Program-made: the position numbers and the translations under genes | Part shown: positions 22,819 to 30,375 of the stretch, one piece after another | Position numbering within the stretch: position 1 is the first letter of the stretch | Layout of the letters: each line of letters opens with the position of its first letter | Notes under the pieces: model-generated | What the model was told of the DNA's origin: nothing | The model's database searches: none | What the model saw: the letters and a program-made list of their open reading frames with translations, nothing else | Source: Acidobacteriota bacterium | Lineage (GTDB): Bacteria; Acidobacteriota; Polarisedimenticolia; J045 | Direction: 5' to 3' | Assembly: GCA_003696075.1 (NCBI GenBank) | Contig: RFHH01000061.1 | Coordinates: 1 to 49,993, forward strand | DNA: 49,993 nucleotides

Positions 22819-24189
22819 TCAGCCGAGCAGCGTTCCCCGGCTCTCCGCCCCGGGCAGTCGCGGGAGCGGCCGCTTCCGCGTCCGCCGCGGCAGCCCGAGG
22901 ATCTCGATGGCCGCGCGCCTTTCGGCCGGAGGCAACGCCGACAGCCGCCGGTCGGTGCGGCGCAGGCGCTCCCGCCGGGCGAGTTCGAGCACCGCCTCCC
23001 GCAACGCCAGACGCGACAGGCCGCGCGAGCGCTTGTAGGCGCGGAGAAGGGAGGGGAGCTCGCGAGGCGTTCCAATCGCCCCCGCCGCCTCGGCGAGTTC
23101 GGTCCGCACGGCGAACCGCGGGTCTTCGAGGATGCGCACGAGATCCGCGACCGCAAGACGCGAACCGGCGCGGGCCAGAGCGAGGTGGGCCCGCTGCCGC
23201 ACCTCGTCCAGTTCGCCGGGACCGTCGCGCTCGGGGCCCTGGGCCAGCCGCTCGATCAGCCGCGCCAGCCGGCTCAGGAGGGAACGGCTGCCGGCGGCCT
23301 CCGCCACTTCCACCAGGGCCAGCAGGGGGATCGGCTCCTCCACGCTCTCGAGGAACCCCGCCACCGGGCTGAGCTGCCGGGGTGACATCTCCTGCAGGAC
23401 GAGGGTCACGCGGCGGGCGTACTCGCGATCCTGCGGCCGGGCCAGCATCGCTCTCACGGCCGGCTCCACGATCGCGCCGCCACCCCGGGCGAGGAGCGTG
23501 ACAGCCCGATGCCACGTCGCGAGACGGCGGGAGGCGAGATCCTCCAAGAGCCGGTCCAGCGCCCACGGCTCGAGCCGCGCCGGCCATGGCGCGTCGAGCA
23601 TCCGGCGCGCCTTCCGGGCCACCGCCGGCTCGGGGCTCCGGGCGAGCCGGGTCAGGAGGGCACGGACCGCATCCGCCGTCTCCTCCTCCACCAGCCACGG
23701 GAAGACGTCCATCGCCGCCATGCGCGGTCGGGGATGCTCTTCCGGATCGGCGAGGCGGTCGAGGAGGGGGCGCAGCGCCGTGTCGTGTCCCGTCAGCACC
23801 AGACGGACGAGCGATCGCACGGCGATCGTCCGGACGCCGACGTGCGACTCGCGCCCCAGGAGCCGGGCGAGCGCCGGTACGGACAGAGCGGAGGGGAAGC
23901 GGGCCAGAGCCCCGGCCGCGCGCTGGCGCACGCGCCAGGAGGGATCGTGCAGAAGGCTGGCCAGGGGAGCCGCCGCCCGCCGGTGCCCCGACAGGGCCAG
24001 CAGCGAGATCGCGCGAAGCCGGACGCTCTCGTCGTCCGCCTCCAGGCTTGCCAGAAGGTGAGGCAGGGCGGCGTCCCCCGCCTTGATCAACGCCTCCTTG
24101 GCCCGTTCCACCGCGGCCGCGTCGGTCGAACCGAGCTCGCGAACCCACTTCGCGAGCGCGGCGGATCGCTGCCGGGGACGGACCACCAT
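22819..24189 (-). CDS. HEAT-repeat protein
   Basis: 456 residues of helix pairs with the HEAT/PBS-lyase pattern: 'A-x-x-x-L-x-x-L-x-x-D-x-x-x-x-V-R-x-x-A', for example ADDESVRLRAISLLAL and DPSWRVRQRAAGALARF. It repeats from about residue 25 to 420, followed by a short basic tail. There is no signal peptide and no catalytic domain. Such proteins are scaffolds for protein-protein contacts. It is the first gene after a promoter-like site and lies 58 bases before gap, so it probably belongs to the gap-pgk-tpiA-secG transcript. An ATG with GGAGGCGAGG upstream supports the start. Function unknown. Confidence 0.75.
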   Translation of the reverse strand: MVVRPRQRSAALAKWVRELGSTDAAAVERAKEALIKAGDAALPHLLASLEADDESVRLRAISLLALSGHRRAAAPLASLLHDPSWRVRQRAAGALARFPSALSVPALARLLGRESHVGVRTIAVRSLVRLVLTGHDTALRPLLDRLADPEEHPRPRMAAMDVFPWLVEEETADAVRALLTRLARSPEPAVARKARRMLDAPWPARLEPWALDRLLEDLASRRLATWHRAVTLLARGGGAIVEPAVRAMLARPQDREYARRVTLVLQEMSPRQLSPVAGFLESVEEPIPLLALVEVAEAAGSRSLLSRLARLIERLAQGPERDGPGELDEVRQRAHLALARAGSRLAVADLVRILEDPRFAVRTELAEAAGAIGTPRELPSLLRAYKRSRGLSRLALREAVLELARRERLRRTDRRLSALPPAERRAAIEILGLPRRTRKRPLPRLPGAESRGTLLG

Positions 24190-24327
24190 GCGCGCCTCGC
24201 CTCCGTGCGGGACAGCGGCGCCCGTCCCGCGACACGGCTTCCCCGTCCGCGCGCACCCGCGCGTTCCCGTGACGCCGAGATTCTCGAATGGGGGCGGCCC
24301 AGCGTCCCCGCGGCTCGTGCGGCGGGG

Positions 24328-24357
24328 ATTGTGGCAAAGATCGCCGCCGCCGGTCAA
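24328..24357 (-). promoter_or_regulatory. Sigma70-type promoter of the HEAT-gap-pgk-tpiA-secG unit
   Basis: On the minus strand: TTGACC (5 of 6), an 18-base spacer, and CACAAT (4 of 6). Transcription would begin near 24321, about 130 bases before the HEAT-protein start. It is the only reasonable promoter I see for the glycolytic run, whose genes otherwise have no room for one. Confidence 0.55.
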
Positions 24358-24480
24358 GCCTTCTTCGGCCGGGACCGTTCGCCTGCGGCCGCCCGATTCC
24401 CGAAGCGTTTGCGAACCGGAGGGTTGCCCGCCGGACACCTCTTGCCGCCGCCACCGGGCGCGCCGAGATTCCCCCCGGGA

Positions 24481-25044
24481 ATGCGCGCGATCCGTCTCGC
24501 CGAACGGAACTTGTGCTGGAGGTCGGCCGCCTTGGCCGGCGTCCTCCTGGCCGTGTGCGCCGGCTGCGCCGAGGAACGCGCCCGGAGGGCGCTGGAGGAA
24601 GCGCTCGCGGAGAGCGCCGCAGCCAAGCAAGCGGAGGACGCGGAGTTGCGGGCGCGGCTGCAGGCGATCGTTCGCCGTTGGCCCGGCACCCGCGCCGCGT
24701 CCCGGGCCCGGCGAGAGCTAGAATGGCTCGACGATCTGGCCAACGCGAGCGCTCGAGGGCCGGAACTCCGCGCGTGGGACGCCGTGCGCCGCGTGGCGCG
24801 TGCCGCGGAGCGGTTCCGCGAGGATCATGGACGCTACCCGCGACGATTCGAGGAGTTGGTGCCGCGCTACCTGCACGGGCCGGTGGTCGATCCGTGGGGC
24901 CATCGGATCCGGTACGAGCGGCACGGCGGCGGCTACCGCGTGGTCTGCTACGGGGCCGACGGCTTGCCGGGCGGCGTTGGCGTCTCGAGCGATCTCGTCG
25001 CCGCCAACGGGGAGTCGGTCGCGGTGGGCGGGAAGGCGCCGTGA
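24481..25044 (+). CDS. Lipoprotein with GspG-like C-terminal domain
   Basis: 187 residues. It has a lipoprotein signal: hydrophobic run LAGVLLAVCAGC with C29 as the lipidated Cys. A charged coiled-coil/TPR-like helical stretch (about 30-85) follows. A C-terminal domain with GRYPRRFEELVPRYLHGPV, VDPWGHRIRYERHG and YGADGLPGG matches the pattern of major pseudopilin C-domains (Y-P-x-x-L, D-P-W-G, S/Y-x-G-x-D-G). It lacks the prepilin N-terminus, so the domain is borrowed: a membrane-anchored, pilin-fold lipoprotein. Its job is unknown. It is the first gene of a three-gene plus-strand group diverging from the HEAT gene. Confidence 0.7.
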   Translation: MRAIRLAERNLCWRSAALAGVLLAVCAGCAEERARRALEEALAESAAAKQAEDAELRARLQAIVRRWPGTRAASRARRELEWLDDLANASARGPELRAWDAVRRVARAAERFREDHGRYPRRFEELVPRYLHGPVVDPWGHRIRYERHGGGYRVVCYGADGLPGGVGVSSDLVAANGESVAVGGKAP

Positions 25045-25522
25045 CCGTCTTCTCCTTCTCCTCGCGGCTCTCGCGGCGAGCTGCGCGGCCGCGGGAGGAG
25101 GCGGGGCCGGTCGGTTCGCCGCGGACCGGCTGAGTGACGACGACCTCGTCGCCGCCTTCACCCCCAGCGGCGGCACGCTCCACCTCGAGGTCGCGCGGAG
25201 CGCAGCGAAGCGGGCACGGGGATTGATGTTCCGCGAGGAGATTCCCGACGGCGCCGGCATGCTCTTCGTTTTCGACGAGAGCGACCGGCACCCCTTCTGG
25301 ATGTACCGCTGCCGCACCGCCCTCGACATCGTCTGGCTCGACGAGGAGTGGCGCGTCCTCCACGTGGCGGAAGAGGTTCCCCCCTGCGCCGAGCGGCCGT
25401 GCCCGTCGTACGAACCGCCGGCACCGGCGCGTTACGTCATCGAGGTCGGCCCGGGGAGGGCGCGTCCCCTGGGACTCGTTCCCGGCGCTCGGGTGGTCGT
25501 CGAGCGCGAGGAAGGGCGGTGA
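24977..25522 (+). CDS. DUF192 exported protein
   Basis: The C-terminal 120 residues are a clear DUF192 domain: ARSAAKRARGLMFREEIPDG, GMLFVFDESDRHPFWMYRCR and the LDIVWLDEEW strand. The N-terminus has LLLLLAALAASC, a lipoprotein-like signal with lipobox LAASC. The start codon is unclear: the only reasonable one is a TTG (24977) inside the previous gene, and no ATG or GTG precedes the signal in frame. The true start could also be different if a sequencing indel exists near 25041. DUF192 proteins are small beta-barrels of unknown function. The family usually has W-M-x-N-T; here it is W-M-Y-R-C-R-T, with a Cys. Confidence 0.65.
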   Translation: MASRAISSPPTGSRSRWAGRRRDRLLLLLAALAASCAAAGGGGAGRFAADRLSDDDLVAAFTPSGGTLHLEVARSAAKRARGLMFREEIPDGAGMLFVFDESDRHPFWMYRCRTALDIVWLDEEWRVLHVAEEVPPCAERPCPSYEPPAPARYVIEVGPGRARPLGLVPGARVVVEREEGR

Positions 25523-26634
25523 CGGCGATCGGGCTGGTGGCGGCGCTCGCGCTGCCGGCGGCCCCGCAGCAGCCGCCGCCGGCGCCGCCGCCGGTGGTGC
25601 GCCGGAAACCGCCCGAACGGTTCGTCGCCCTCGAGCTCCTCTCGGCGATTCCGTCGCGCCTCGGAGAGGAGCTCGGCGAGCCGGACGTGGTCGTCCGCGT
25701 TCCCGCCTCCGACTCGGACGCAGCGCTCGAGCGGCAGGCCGCCGGTTGGCTCGAGGAGCTGTTCGCCCCGTTGAACTCGCCGTCTTGCCGGCCGGTCGCT
25801 CGCGCCGCCGGGCTTCCCGATCCCGGCGGGATGGCCCGCAAGCTGGCGCGCCTGTGGCCCGCCGGGAGGCCGATCGCCGCGGCGCCGGGCGGTGAGCCGG
25901 TGTTGATCCGGCGGACCTATCCTCCGCCATCGGCGACCGACCTGGAGATGCTGCGAACGACCGGGATCCTCCCCGTGGAACTGGCGCTGGCGGGGGAGTG
26001 GGCGAGGGCCGTCGGGGCCAGGCACGCCGGGCCGCCACCCGCGGATCCCCTCCTTCGTCACGCCCGCGCGGCGCGTCTCGAGGGCGTGGCGAGGGTGGCC
26101 GGGATTCTGGTGGCGCTCGCAAGCGCGGGGCTCGACGCCTCGGCGGTCGGACAGGCGCTCCTCGACGCCGACCGCGACCGGGCGGGGTGGGTGAAAGACC
26201 GGCTGTACGCGGGGACGGACCAACCGGTCTACCGGGCCATGCTTCGGGTGCTCCTCGAGGACGGCCCGCGGTGGGCCGCCTACCACGCCGTCCGCGCCGG
26301 CACGGCGGGGCTGGTCGCGGCGCTGGAGCGCCCCGGAATCGGACCGCACGTGCTCCTTCGCCCGGGGCTTCCGCCGCCGCGGAGCGAAGCGCCCGACGGG
26401 GCCTGCCGGCTCGGCCCGCGCCCGACCGTGGCCCTGGTCGGCCTCCCGGACGATTCGCCGTGGGTCGGCGCCCTGCGGGACGAGTGGATCGAGGTCTCCG
26501 GAACCGGGAGCCTCGAAGCGGTTCTCGCTTTCGACGGCGAGGCATCGGCGACACGCGCGGCCGCCGATCTGTCGGCTCGCGGCTGCCGCGCAACGGCGGC
26601 GGGCCGGCGCGTCACCGCTTCCTGCCGCCCCTGA
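25519..26634 (+). CDS. Secreted protein of unknown function
   Basis: 371 residues from a GTG overlapping the DUF192 stop (GTGA). There is a signal peptide (GLVAALALPAAPQQ), then a Pro-rich linker and a mainly helical body. I recognise no family. Visible features are a conserved-looking LEMLRTTGILPVELALAG helix, a long helical central part, and a C-terminal alpha/beta segment starting PTVALVGLPDD (about 300) that ends with two cysteines (SARGCRA, TASCRP). Four cysteines in the mature part could form two disulfides. The C-terminal PTVALVG resembles the PRPTVALVGEAARF segment of the PEGA/PDZ protein at 35.4-37.4 kb, perhaps the same small domain. Confidence 0.55.
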   Translation: MTAIGLVAALALPAAPQQPPPAPPPVVRRKPPERFVALELLSAIPSRLGEELGEPDVVVRVPASDSDAALERQAAGWLEELFAPLNSPSCRPVARAAGLPDPGGMARKLARLWPAGRPIAAAPGGEPVLIRRTYPPPSATDLEMLRTTGILPVELALAGEWARAVGARHAGPPPADPLLRHARAARLEGVARVAGILVALASAGLDASAVGQALLDADRDRAGWVKDRLYAGTDQPVYRAMLRVLLEDGPRWAAYHAVRAGTAGLVAALERPGIGPHVLLRPGLPPPRSEAPDGACRLGPRPTVALVGLPDDSPWVGALRDEWIEVSGTGSLEAVLAFDGEASATRAAADLSARGCRATAAGRRVTASCRP

Positions 26635-26890
26635 TCCCTCGCCCTCGCGCCTGCCGCGGAGTTCGCCCCGGACCGGGCGCGCCGTTCACCCTTCGATCGA
26701 CCCGCGCGCGGCGCCCGTCCCGCCCGGCCGACCGCCGGGGACGTCCGTTCGGACGCGGTCCGATCCTCCGGGCCGGACACGGCGGGGGGCCGTCCGGTGG
26801 CCGCAGAGGCCCTCGCCCCTCCTCCCCGATGCGTCGCGGCTAACGCGCCGCACGGTCCCGGTTCACGCCGCCGCGGCGGTCGATTCGGGG
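26635..26890. other. Intergenic stretch before nuoM
   Basis: About 255 bases of GC-rich DNA between the unknown secreted protein and the nuoM promoter. Inverted repeats such as GGACGTCCGTTCGGACGCGG-type words are present, one of which could end transcription, but there is no T-tract. No gene is seen. Confidence 0.4.
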
Positions 26891-26919
26891 TTGGCGCGGA
26901 GCCGGCGTGCGCATAACAT
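26891..26919 (+). promoter_or_regulatory. Sigma70-type promoter for nuoM and the Fo genes
   Basis: TTGGCG (4 of 6), a 17-base spacer, and TAACAT (4 of 6). The predicted start point near 26926 leaves a 20-base leader to the ATG at 26946. This also argues against the earlier GTG at 26907 as the start codon. Confidence 0.5.
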
Positions 26920-26945
26920 GGCGCGTCCTTTCAGGGGGCGCCCTC

Positions 26946-28568
26946 ATGCCGATCCTGTCCTGCATCACCTTCCTGCCCCTCGCGCTCGCCCTGCTCCTCC
27001 TCGCGATCCCTGCCCGGAGGGAGAAGGCCGTCGCGCAGGTGGCGACATGGGGTTCGCTGATCCCGCTGGCTCTGTCTCTGGTGGCGCTTTTCCGCTACGA
27101 CATCGGGGACGGAGGCTTTCAGCTCGTCGAAGCCCGTTCGTGGATCCCGTCGCTCGGTGTTCAGTACAAGCTCGGCGTGGACGGCGTTTCGTTGCTGCTG
27201 ATCGTCCTCACGAACCTGTTGACGTTCATCGCGCTGATCTCCTCCTGGAGCGCGGTGACGGTGCGGGTGAAGGAGTACTACGTCTCGTTCCTGCTGCTAC
27301 AGGTCGGGATGCTGGGCACGTTCGCCGCTCTGGACATGTTCCTCTTTTACATATTCTGGGAGCTGATGCTGGTGCCGATGTATTTCATCATCGGCATCTG
27401 GGGCGGCGAACGAAAGCTCTATGCGGCGCTGAAGTTTTTCCTCTACACCTTGCTGGGCTCCGTGCTGATGCTGCTGGGGATCATCGCCCTCTACCGGTAT
27501 TCGGGCGAGGTGTTCGGCGAGGCGACGTTCGATATCGAGAAGCTCCAGCAGCTCGGGGCACACACCGCGGTGTGGCCCCTGGCGCCCTGGGTCTTCCTCG
27601 CCCTCTTCCTGGGCTTCGCGGTGAAGGTGCCGCTGTTTCCGTTCCACACCTGGCTCCCTGACGCCCACGTAGAGGCCCCGACGGCCGGGTCGGTGATCCT
27701 CGCCGGCGTGCTCCTGAAGATGGGAACCTACGGCTTCTACCGCTTCAGCCTCCCCATCTTCCCCGTCCAGACGGCCGAGAATCTGTGGTGGATGCTGGCG
27801 CTCTGCGTCATCGGCGTCGTGTACGGGGCGATGGTGGCCTACGTCCAGAAGGACTGGAAGAAGCTGGTGGCCTACTCATCGGTCAGCCACCTCGGCCTCA
27901 CCATGCTCGGCTTGTTCGCTCTCAACGTCACCGGCGTCAAGGGAAGCGTGGTGCAGATGATCAACCACGGCATCTCGACCGGAGCGCTGTTCCTCCTGGT
28001 CGGGGTGGTGTACGAGCGCCGGCACACCCGGCTGATTTCCGAATACGGTGGGCTGGCCAAGGTCATGCCCATTTTCGCCGTCTTCTTCTTCATCATGCTT
28101 CTCTCGTCGGCGGGTCTGCCGGGGCTCAACGGCTTCGTGGGCGAGATCACGATCCTCGCCGGTCTGGCGCAGGTTGGCGGGGAGGCCTTCTCCTTCTTCG
28201 GCCATGCCCCGTTCTGGTGGGTGGTCCTTTCCGCCACCACGCTGGTGCTCGGGGCGATCTACCTGTTCTGGCTGTGGCAAAAGACGATGTTCGGCGAGTT
28301 GACGAACGAGAAGAACCGGGGGCTCGCCGACCTCAGCTGGCGGGAGAAGTGGACGCTCCTTCCGCTCGCCGCGCTGGCGCTGGGAATCGGCCTCTACCCG
28401 AAGCCCGTCTTCGACATCATCGAGGCGCCGGTGAACCGGCTCGTCCACGAGCAGGTGGTGCCGGCGCTGAGGCAGGCGGGCAGTGCGGTCGAGCTTCCGG
28501 CCGAGACCCTGGCTTCCAGCCGGGAGGGGGGTGCCGGTGGCGCCCGGAAGGCCCGGCAATCGCCCTGA
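26946..28568 (+). CDS. nuoM: NADH-quinone oxidoreductase subunit M (proton-pumping antiporter-like)
   Basis: 540 residues, about 14 membrane helices. Key residues of the antiporter-like subunit are present: E139 in FYIFWELMLVPMYF, the pump lysine K227 in FAVKVPLFPFHTWLPDAH, the EAPTAGSVILAGVLLKMGTY helix, the VQKDWKKLVAYSSVSHLG segment, and GLPGLNGFVGE. It pumps protons or sodium in complex I. It is odd that no other nuo gene is on either side: upstream is an unrelated secreted protein, downstream are ATP synthase Fo genes. It could be an accessory NuoM, part of a split nuo locus, or a subunit of an Mrp- or hydrogenase-related complex. Residues 515-540 are a variable tail. Confidence 0.9.
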   Translation: MPILSCITFLPLALALLLLAIPARREKAVAQVATWGSLIPLALSLVALFRYDIGDGGFQLVEARSWIPSLGVQYKLGVDGVSLLLIVLTNLLTFIALISSWSAVTVRVKEYYVSFLLLQVGMLGTFAALDMFLFYIFWELMLVPMYFIIGIWGGERKLYAALKFFLYTLLGSVLMLLGIIALYRYSGEVFGEATFDIEKLQQLGAHTAVWPLAPWVFLALFLGFAVKVPLFPFHTWLPDAHVEAPTAGSVILAGVLLKMGTYGFYRFSLPIFPVQTAENLWWMLALCVIGVVYGAMVAYVQKDWKKLVAYSSVSHLGLTMLGLFALNVTGVKGSVVQMINHGISTGALFLLVGVVYERRHTRLISEYGGLAKVMPIFAVFFFIMLLSSAGLPGLNGFVGEITILAGLAQVGGEAFSFFGHAPFWWVVLSATTLVLGAIYLFWLWQKTMFGELTNEKNRGLADLSWREKWTLLPLAALALGIGLYPKPVFDIIEAPVNRLVHEQVVPALRQAGSAVELPAETLASSREGGAGGARKARQSP

Positions 28569-28863
28569 ACGACCGGTTGCGCCGAAGGGTGGATCTGGTA
28601 GGATTCCCCGCCCCGCGGACGATGTCCCGCCGACGCCGGGCGGCACCCTCGCGCGCGTCATCCGACAAGCGGCGCCCTTCCTCGGGGCGGCGTGGACTCT
28701 GACCGCGGCGCTCCTGCTGGGAGTGATGGGCGGGCGGTGGCTGGACGGCCGGTGGAACACCGAGCCGTGGCTCACCGCGACCGGGGCGCTGGTGGGACTC
28801 GCGGTCGGGTTGTACGAGGTGGCCCGGGTCGCGCTGCGCCTCGGGCAGAAGCGAGGACGGTGA
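28537..28863 (+). CDS. AtpZ/AtpI-type ATP synthase-associated membrane protein
   Basis: 108 residues. The second half is the two-helix ATPase_gene1 (AtpZ) pattern: AAPFLGAAWTLTAALLLGVM, GGRWLDGRWNTEPWLTATGA and GLAVGLYEVARVAL. Such proteins precede Fo genes and assist c-ring assembly or Mg/Ca uptake. The start is a GTG with GGAGG 9 nt upstream, which makes it overlap the end of nuoM by 32 bases; the first 45 residues are Pro/Arg-rich and unconserved. It sits as expected directly before the Fo genes. Confidence 0.7.
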   Translation: MAPGRPGNRPERPVAPKGGSGRIPRPADDVPPTPGGTLARVIRQAAPFLGAAWTLTAALLLGVMGGRWLDGRWNTEPWLTATGALVGLAVGLYEVARVALRLGQKRGR

Positions 28864-29171
28864 CGAGGTTCGGCTGGGCGCTCGACACGCTGGCTGCGTT
28901 CGTTTTCGTGTTCGCCGCCTGCGCCGCCGTCGCCTGGCTCGTGCCGGTTCCGGAGGGACCATTCTCGAAACATCTCGGCCGCAGGGGGGTGCGGATGGCC
29001 GCTCGCGCGGCGATCGTTCTCGGCACGCTCGCGGCCGGCATCGGTTGCTTCGGCGGCTCGCCGCCGGCCGTGCTAGCGGGCGCGCTGGCCGGCTGGCTCC
29101 TGCCGTCGGCGTGGGAGGCGAAGCGGATCCATGATCGGATCGCTGGCACCGATCGCCGTGAGCGGGGCTGA
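28860..29171 (+). CDS. Small membrane protein in the AtpI position
   Basis: 103 residues, GTGA overlap with the AtpZ-like gene and about 40 bases of overlap with atpB. Two or three hydrophobic segments are visible (about 8-27, 44-62 and 66-82), with a basic PFSKHLGRRGVRMAARA loop between them. It has no motif I recognise. Its place between atpZ and atpB is that of AtpI/AtpR-type accessory proteins, so an ATP synthase assembly role is inferred from position alone. Confidence 0.55.
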   Translation: MTRFGWALDTLAAFVFVFAACAAVAWLVPVPEGPFSKHLGRRGVRMAARAAIVLGTLAAGIGCFGGSPPAVLAGALAGWLLPSAWEAKRIHDRIAGTDRRERG

Positions 29172-30000
29172 GGCCTTCGATCCGGGCGAGGTGATCATCC
29201 ACCATGTCGCCAACAGCGACACGTGGGCGTTCGGTACCTCCAAAGCCGTGCTGATGATGGGTCTGGCGGCGGTGCTGGTCGCGGTCGGCATGCTCCGCGC
29301 CGCGAGGGGATACGACGGCGATGGGGTCCCCGTGACGCGGTGGGCGCAGATGATCGACCCCTTCGTCCAGCACTTCTACCGGGACATCGCCTGGCAGTAC
29401 GTCGGCCCCAAATGGGCCCGAAGGGTCACACCCCTGCTGCTGAACTTCTTCTTCTTCATCCTCTGCTGCAACCTTCTGGGGCTCGTACCCCTGTCGGAGA
29501 TCGCGGCTCTCGTGGGCCACGCCCTCACCGGCCACGAGCCCTTTTTCGCCCACGGAGCGGCCACCGCCACCGGGAATTTCAACGTCACGATGTCGCTGGC
29601 GGCGATCACCTTTTTCGCCATCCACCTGTTCGGTATCCGGCAGCAGGGCGTGGTCAAGCACTTCGGGCACCTGCTCGGGCCGCCTGGCGTGCCCGCCTTC
29701 GTGAGGCCGCTGCTCTTCGTGATCGAGGTCCTGTCGATGTTCGTCAAGCCATTCGCGCTGACGATGCGACTCGCGGCCAACATGACGGCCGGGCACATGG
29801 CGCTCCTCGCCCTGATGTCGATCCCGTTCATCCTGAAGAAGATCTCGGCGGGCGTCGCGCTGGCTTCCGGGTTCGGTGCGGTGGTTCCGCTCGCCGTGGG
29901 AATCAGCCTGCTGGAGATCATCGTCTGTTTCGTGCAGGCTTATGTTTTCGCGCTCCTGAGCGGAGTGTTCATCGGTTTGGCGGTTCACGAGCAACATTGA
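29131..30000 (+). CDS. atpB: ATP synthase Fo subunit a
   Basis: 289 residues with the usual five to six helices. The essential arginine is R213 in KPFALTMRLAANMTAGH, and the last helix has VCFVQAYVFALLSGVFIGLA, as in bacterial subunit a. It forms the proton half-channels against the c-ring in the inner membrane. The ATG is inside the preceding gene (40-base overlap), which is long but tolerable in this tightly packed operon; a start inside the first helix would be too short. Confidence 0.92.
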   Translation: MIGSLAPIAVSGAEAFDPGEVIIHHVANSDTWAFGTSKAVLMMGLAAVLVAVGMLRAARGYDGDGVPVTRWAQMIDPFVQHFYRDIAWQYVGPKWARRVTPLLLNFFFFILCCNLLGLVPLSEIAALVGHALTGHEPFFAHGAATATGNFNVTMSLAAITFFAIHLFGIRQQGVVKHFGHLLGPPGVPAFVRPLLFVIEVLSMFVKPFALTMRLAANMTAGHMALLALMSIPFILKKISAGVALASGFGAVVPLAVGISLLEIIVCFVQAYVFALLSGVFIGLAVHEQH

Positions 30001-30056
30001 CCGTAACTGTGCAGCGCGCCGGACGCTGGGGCGGTTCCGGCCGGAGGACGAGCGCA

Positions 30057-30365
30057 ATGACCACCACGGTTCTCAAGTACCTCGCGGTCACGGCCGTGTT
30101 GATGATCCTGTTCGCACCGGGTGTGCTCGCCCAGGAGGGCGGGGGCCTCGAGCTCGGAAAGATGAGTGCCGGATTCGGAGCGGGCCTGTGCGCCATCGGC
30201 GCCGGACTCGGTATCGGAAAGCTGGCGGCGGCGGCGGGGGAGGCGATCGCCCGGCAGCCGTCGGCGGCCTCCAGCATCACCGGAGCGGTCAACCTGCCGT
30301 TGTTCCTGCTCGAGGGCGTGGCGATCATCGGCCTCGTCGTCTGCCTGCTGATCGTCTTCTCCTGA
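30057..30365 (+). CDS. atpE: ATP synthase Fo subunit c with N-terminal signal-like extension
   Basis: 102 residues, start supported by GGAGG 9 nt upstream. The c hairpin runs from about residue 34: GAGLGIGKLAAAAGEAIARQ P, with the conserved RQP loop, then the ion-binding glutamate E86 in LPLFLLEGVAIIGLV. The residues that bind sodium in Na+-type rings (Gln in helix 1, Ser/Thr after the Glu) are Lys and Gly here, so H+ coupling is inferred. The first 26 residues (LKYLAVTAVLMILFAPGVLA-Q) look like a cleavable signal peptide, which most c subunits lack but some lineages have. Confidence 0.93.
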   Translation: MTTTVLKYLAVTAVLMILFAPGVLAQEGGGLELGKMSAGFGAGLCAIGAGLGIGKLAAAAGEAIARQPSAASSITGAVNLPLFLLEGVAIIGLVVCLLIVFS

Positions 30366-30375
30366 GGCTCGGGCG

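Noticed and set aside
26907-26945. GTG start for nuoM 13 codons upstream
   Set aside because: It lies between the promoter hexamers predicted at 26891-26919, has no ribosome site, and the family starts at the ATG (MPILSCITFLPLA).
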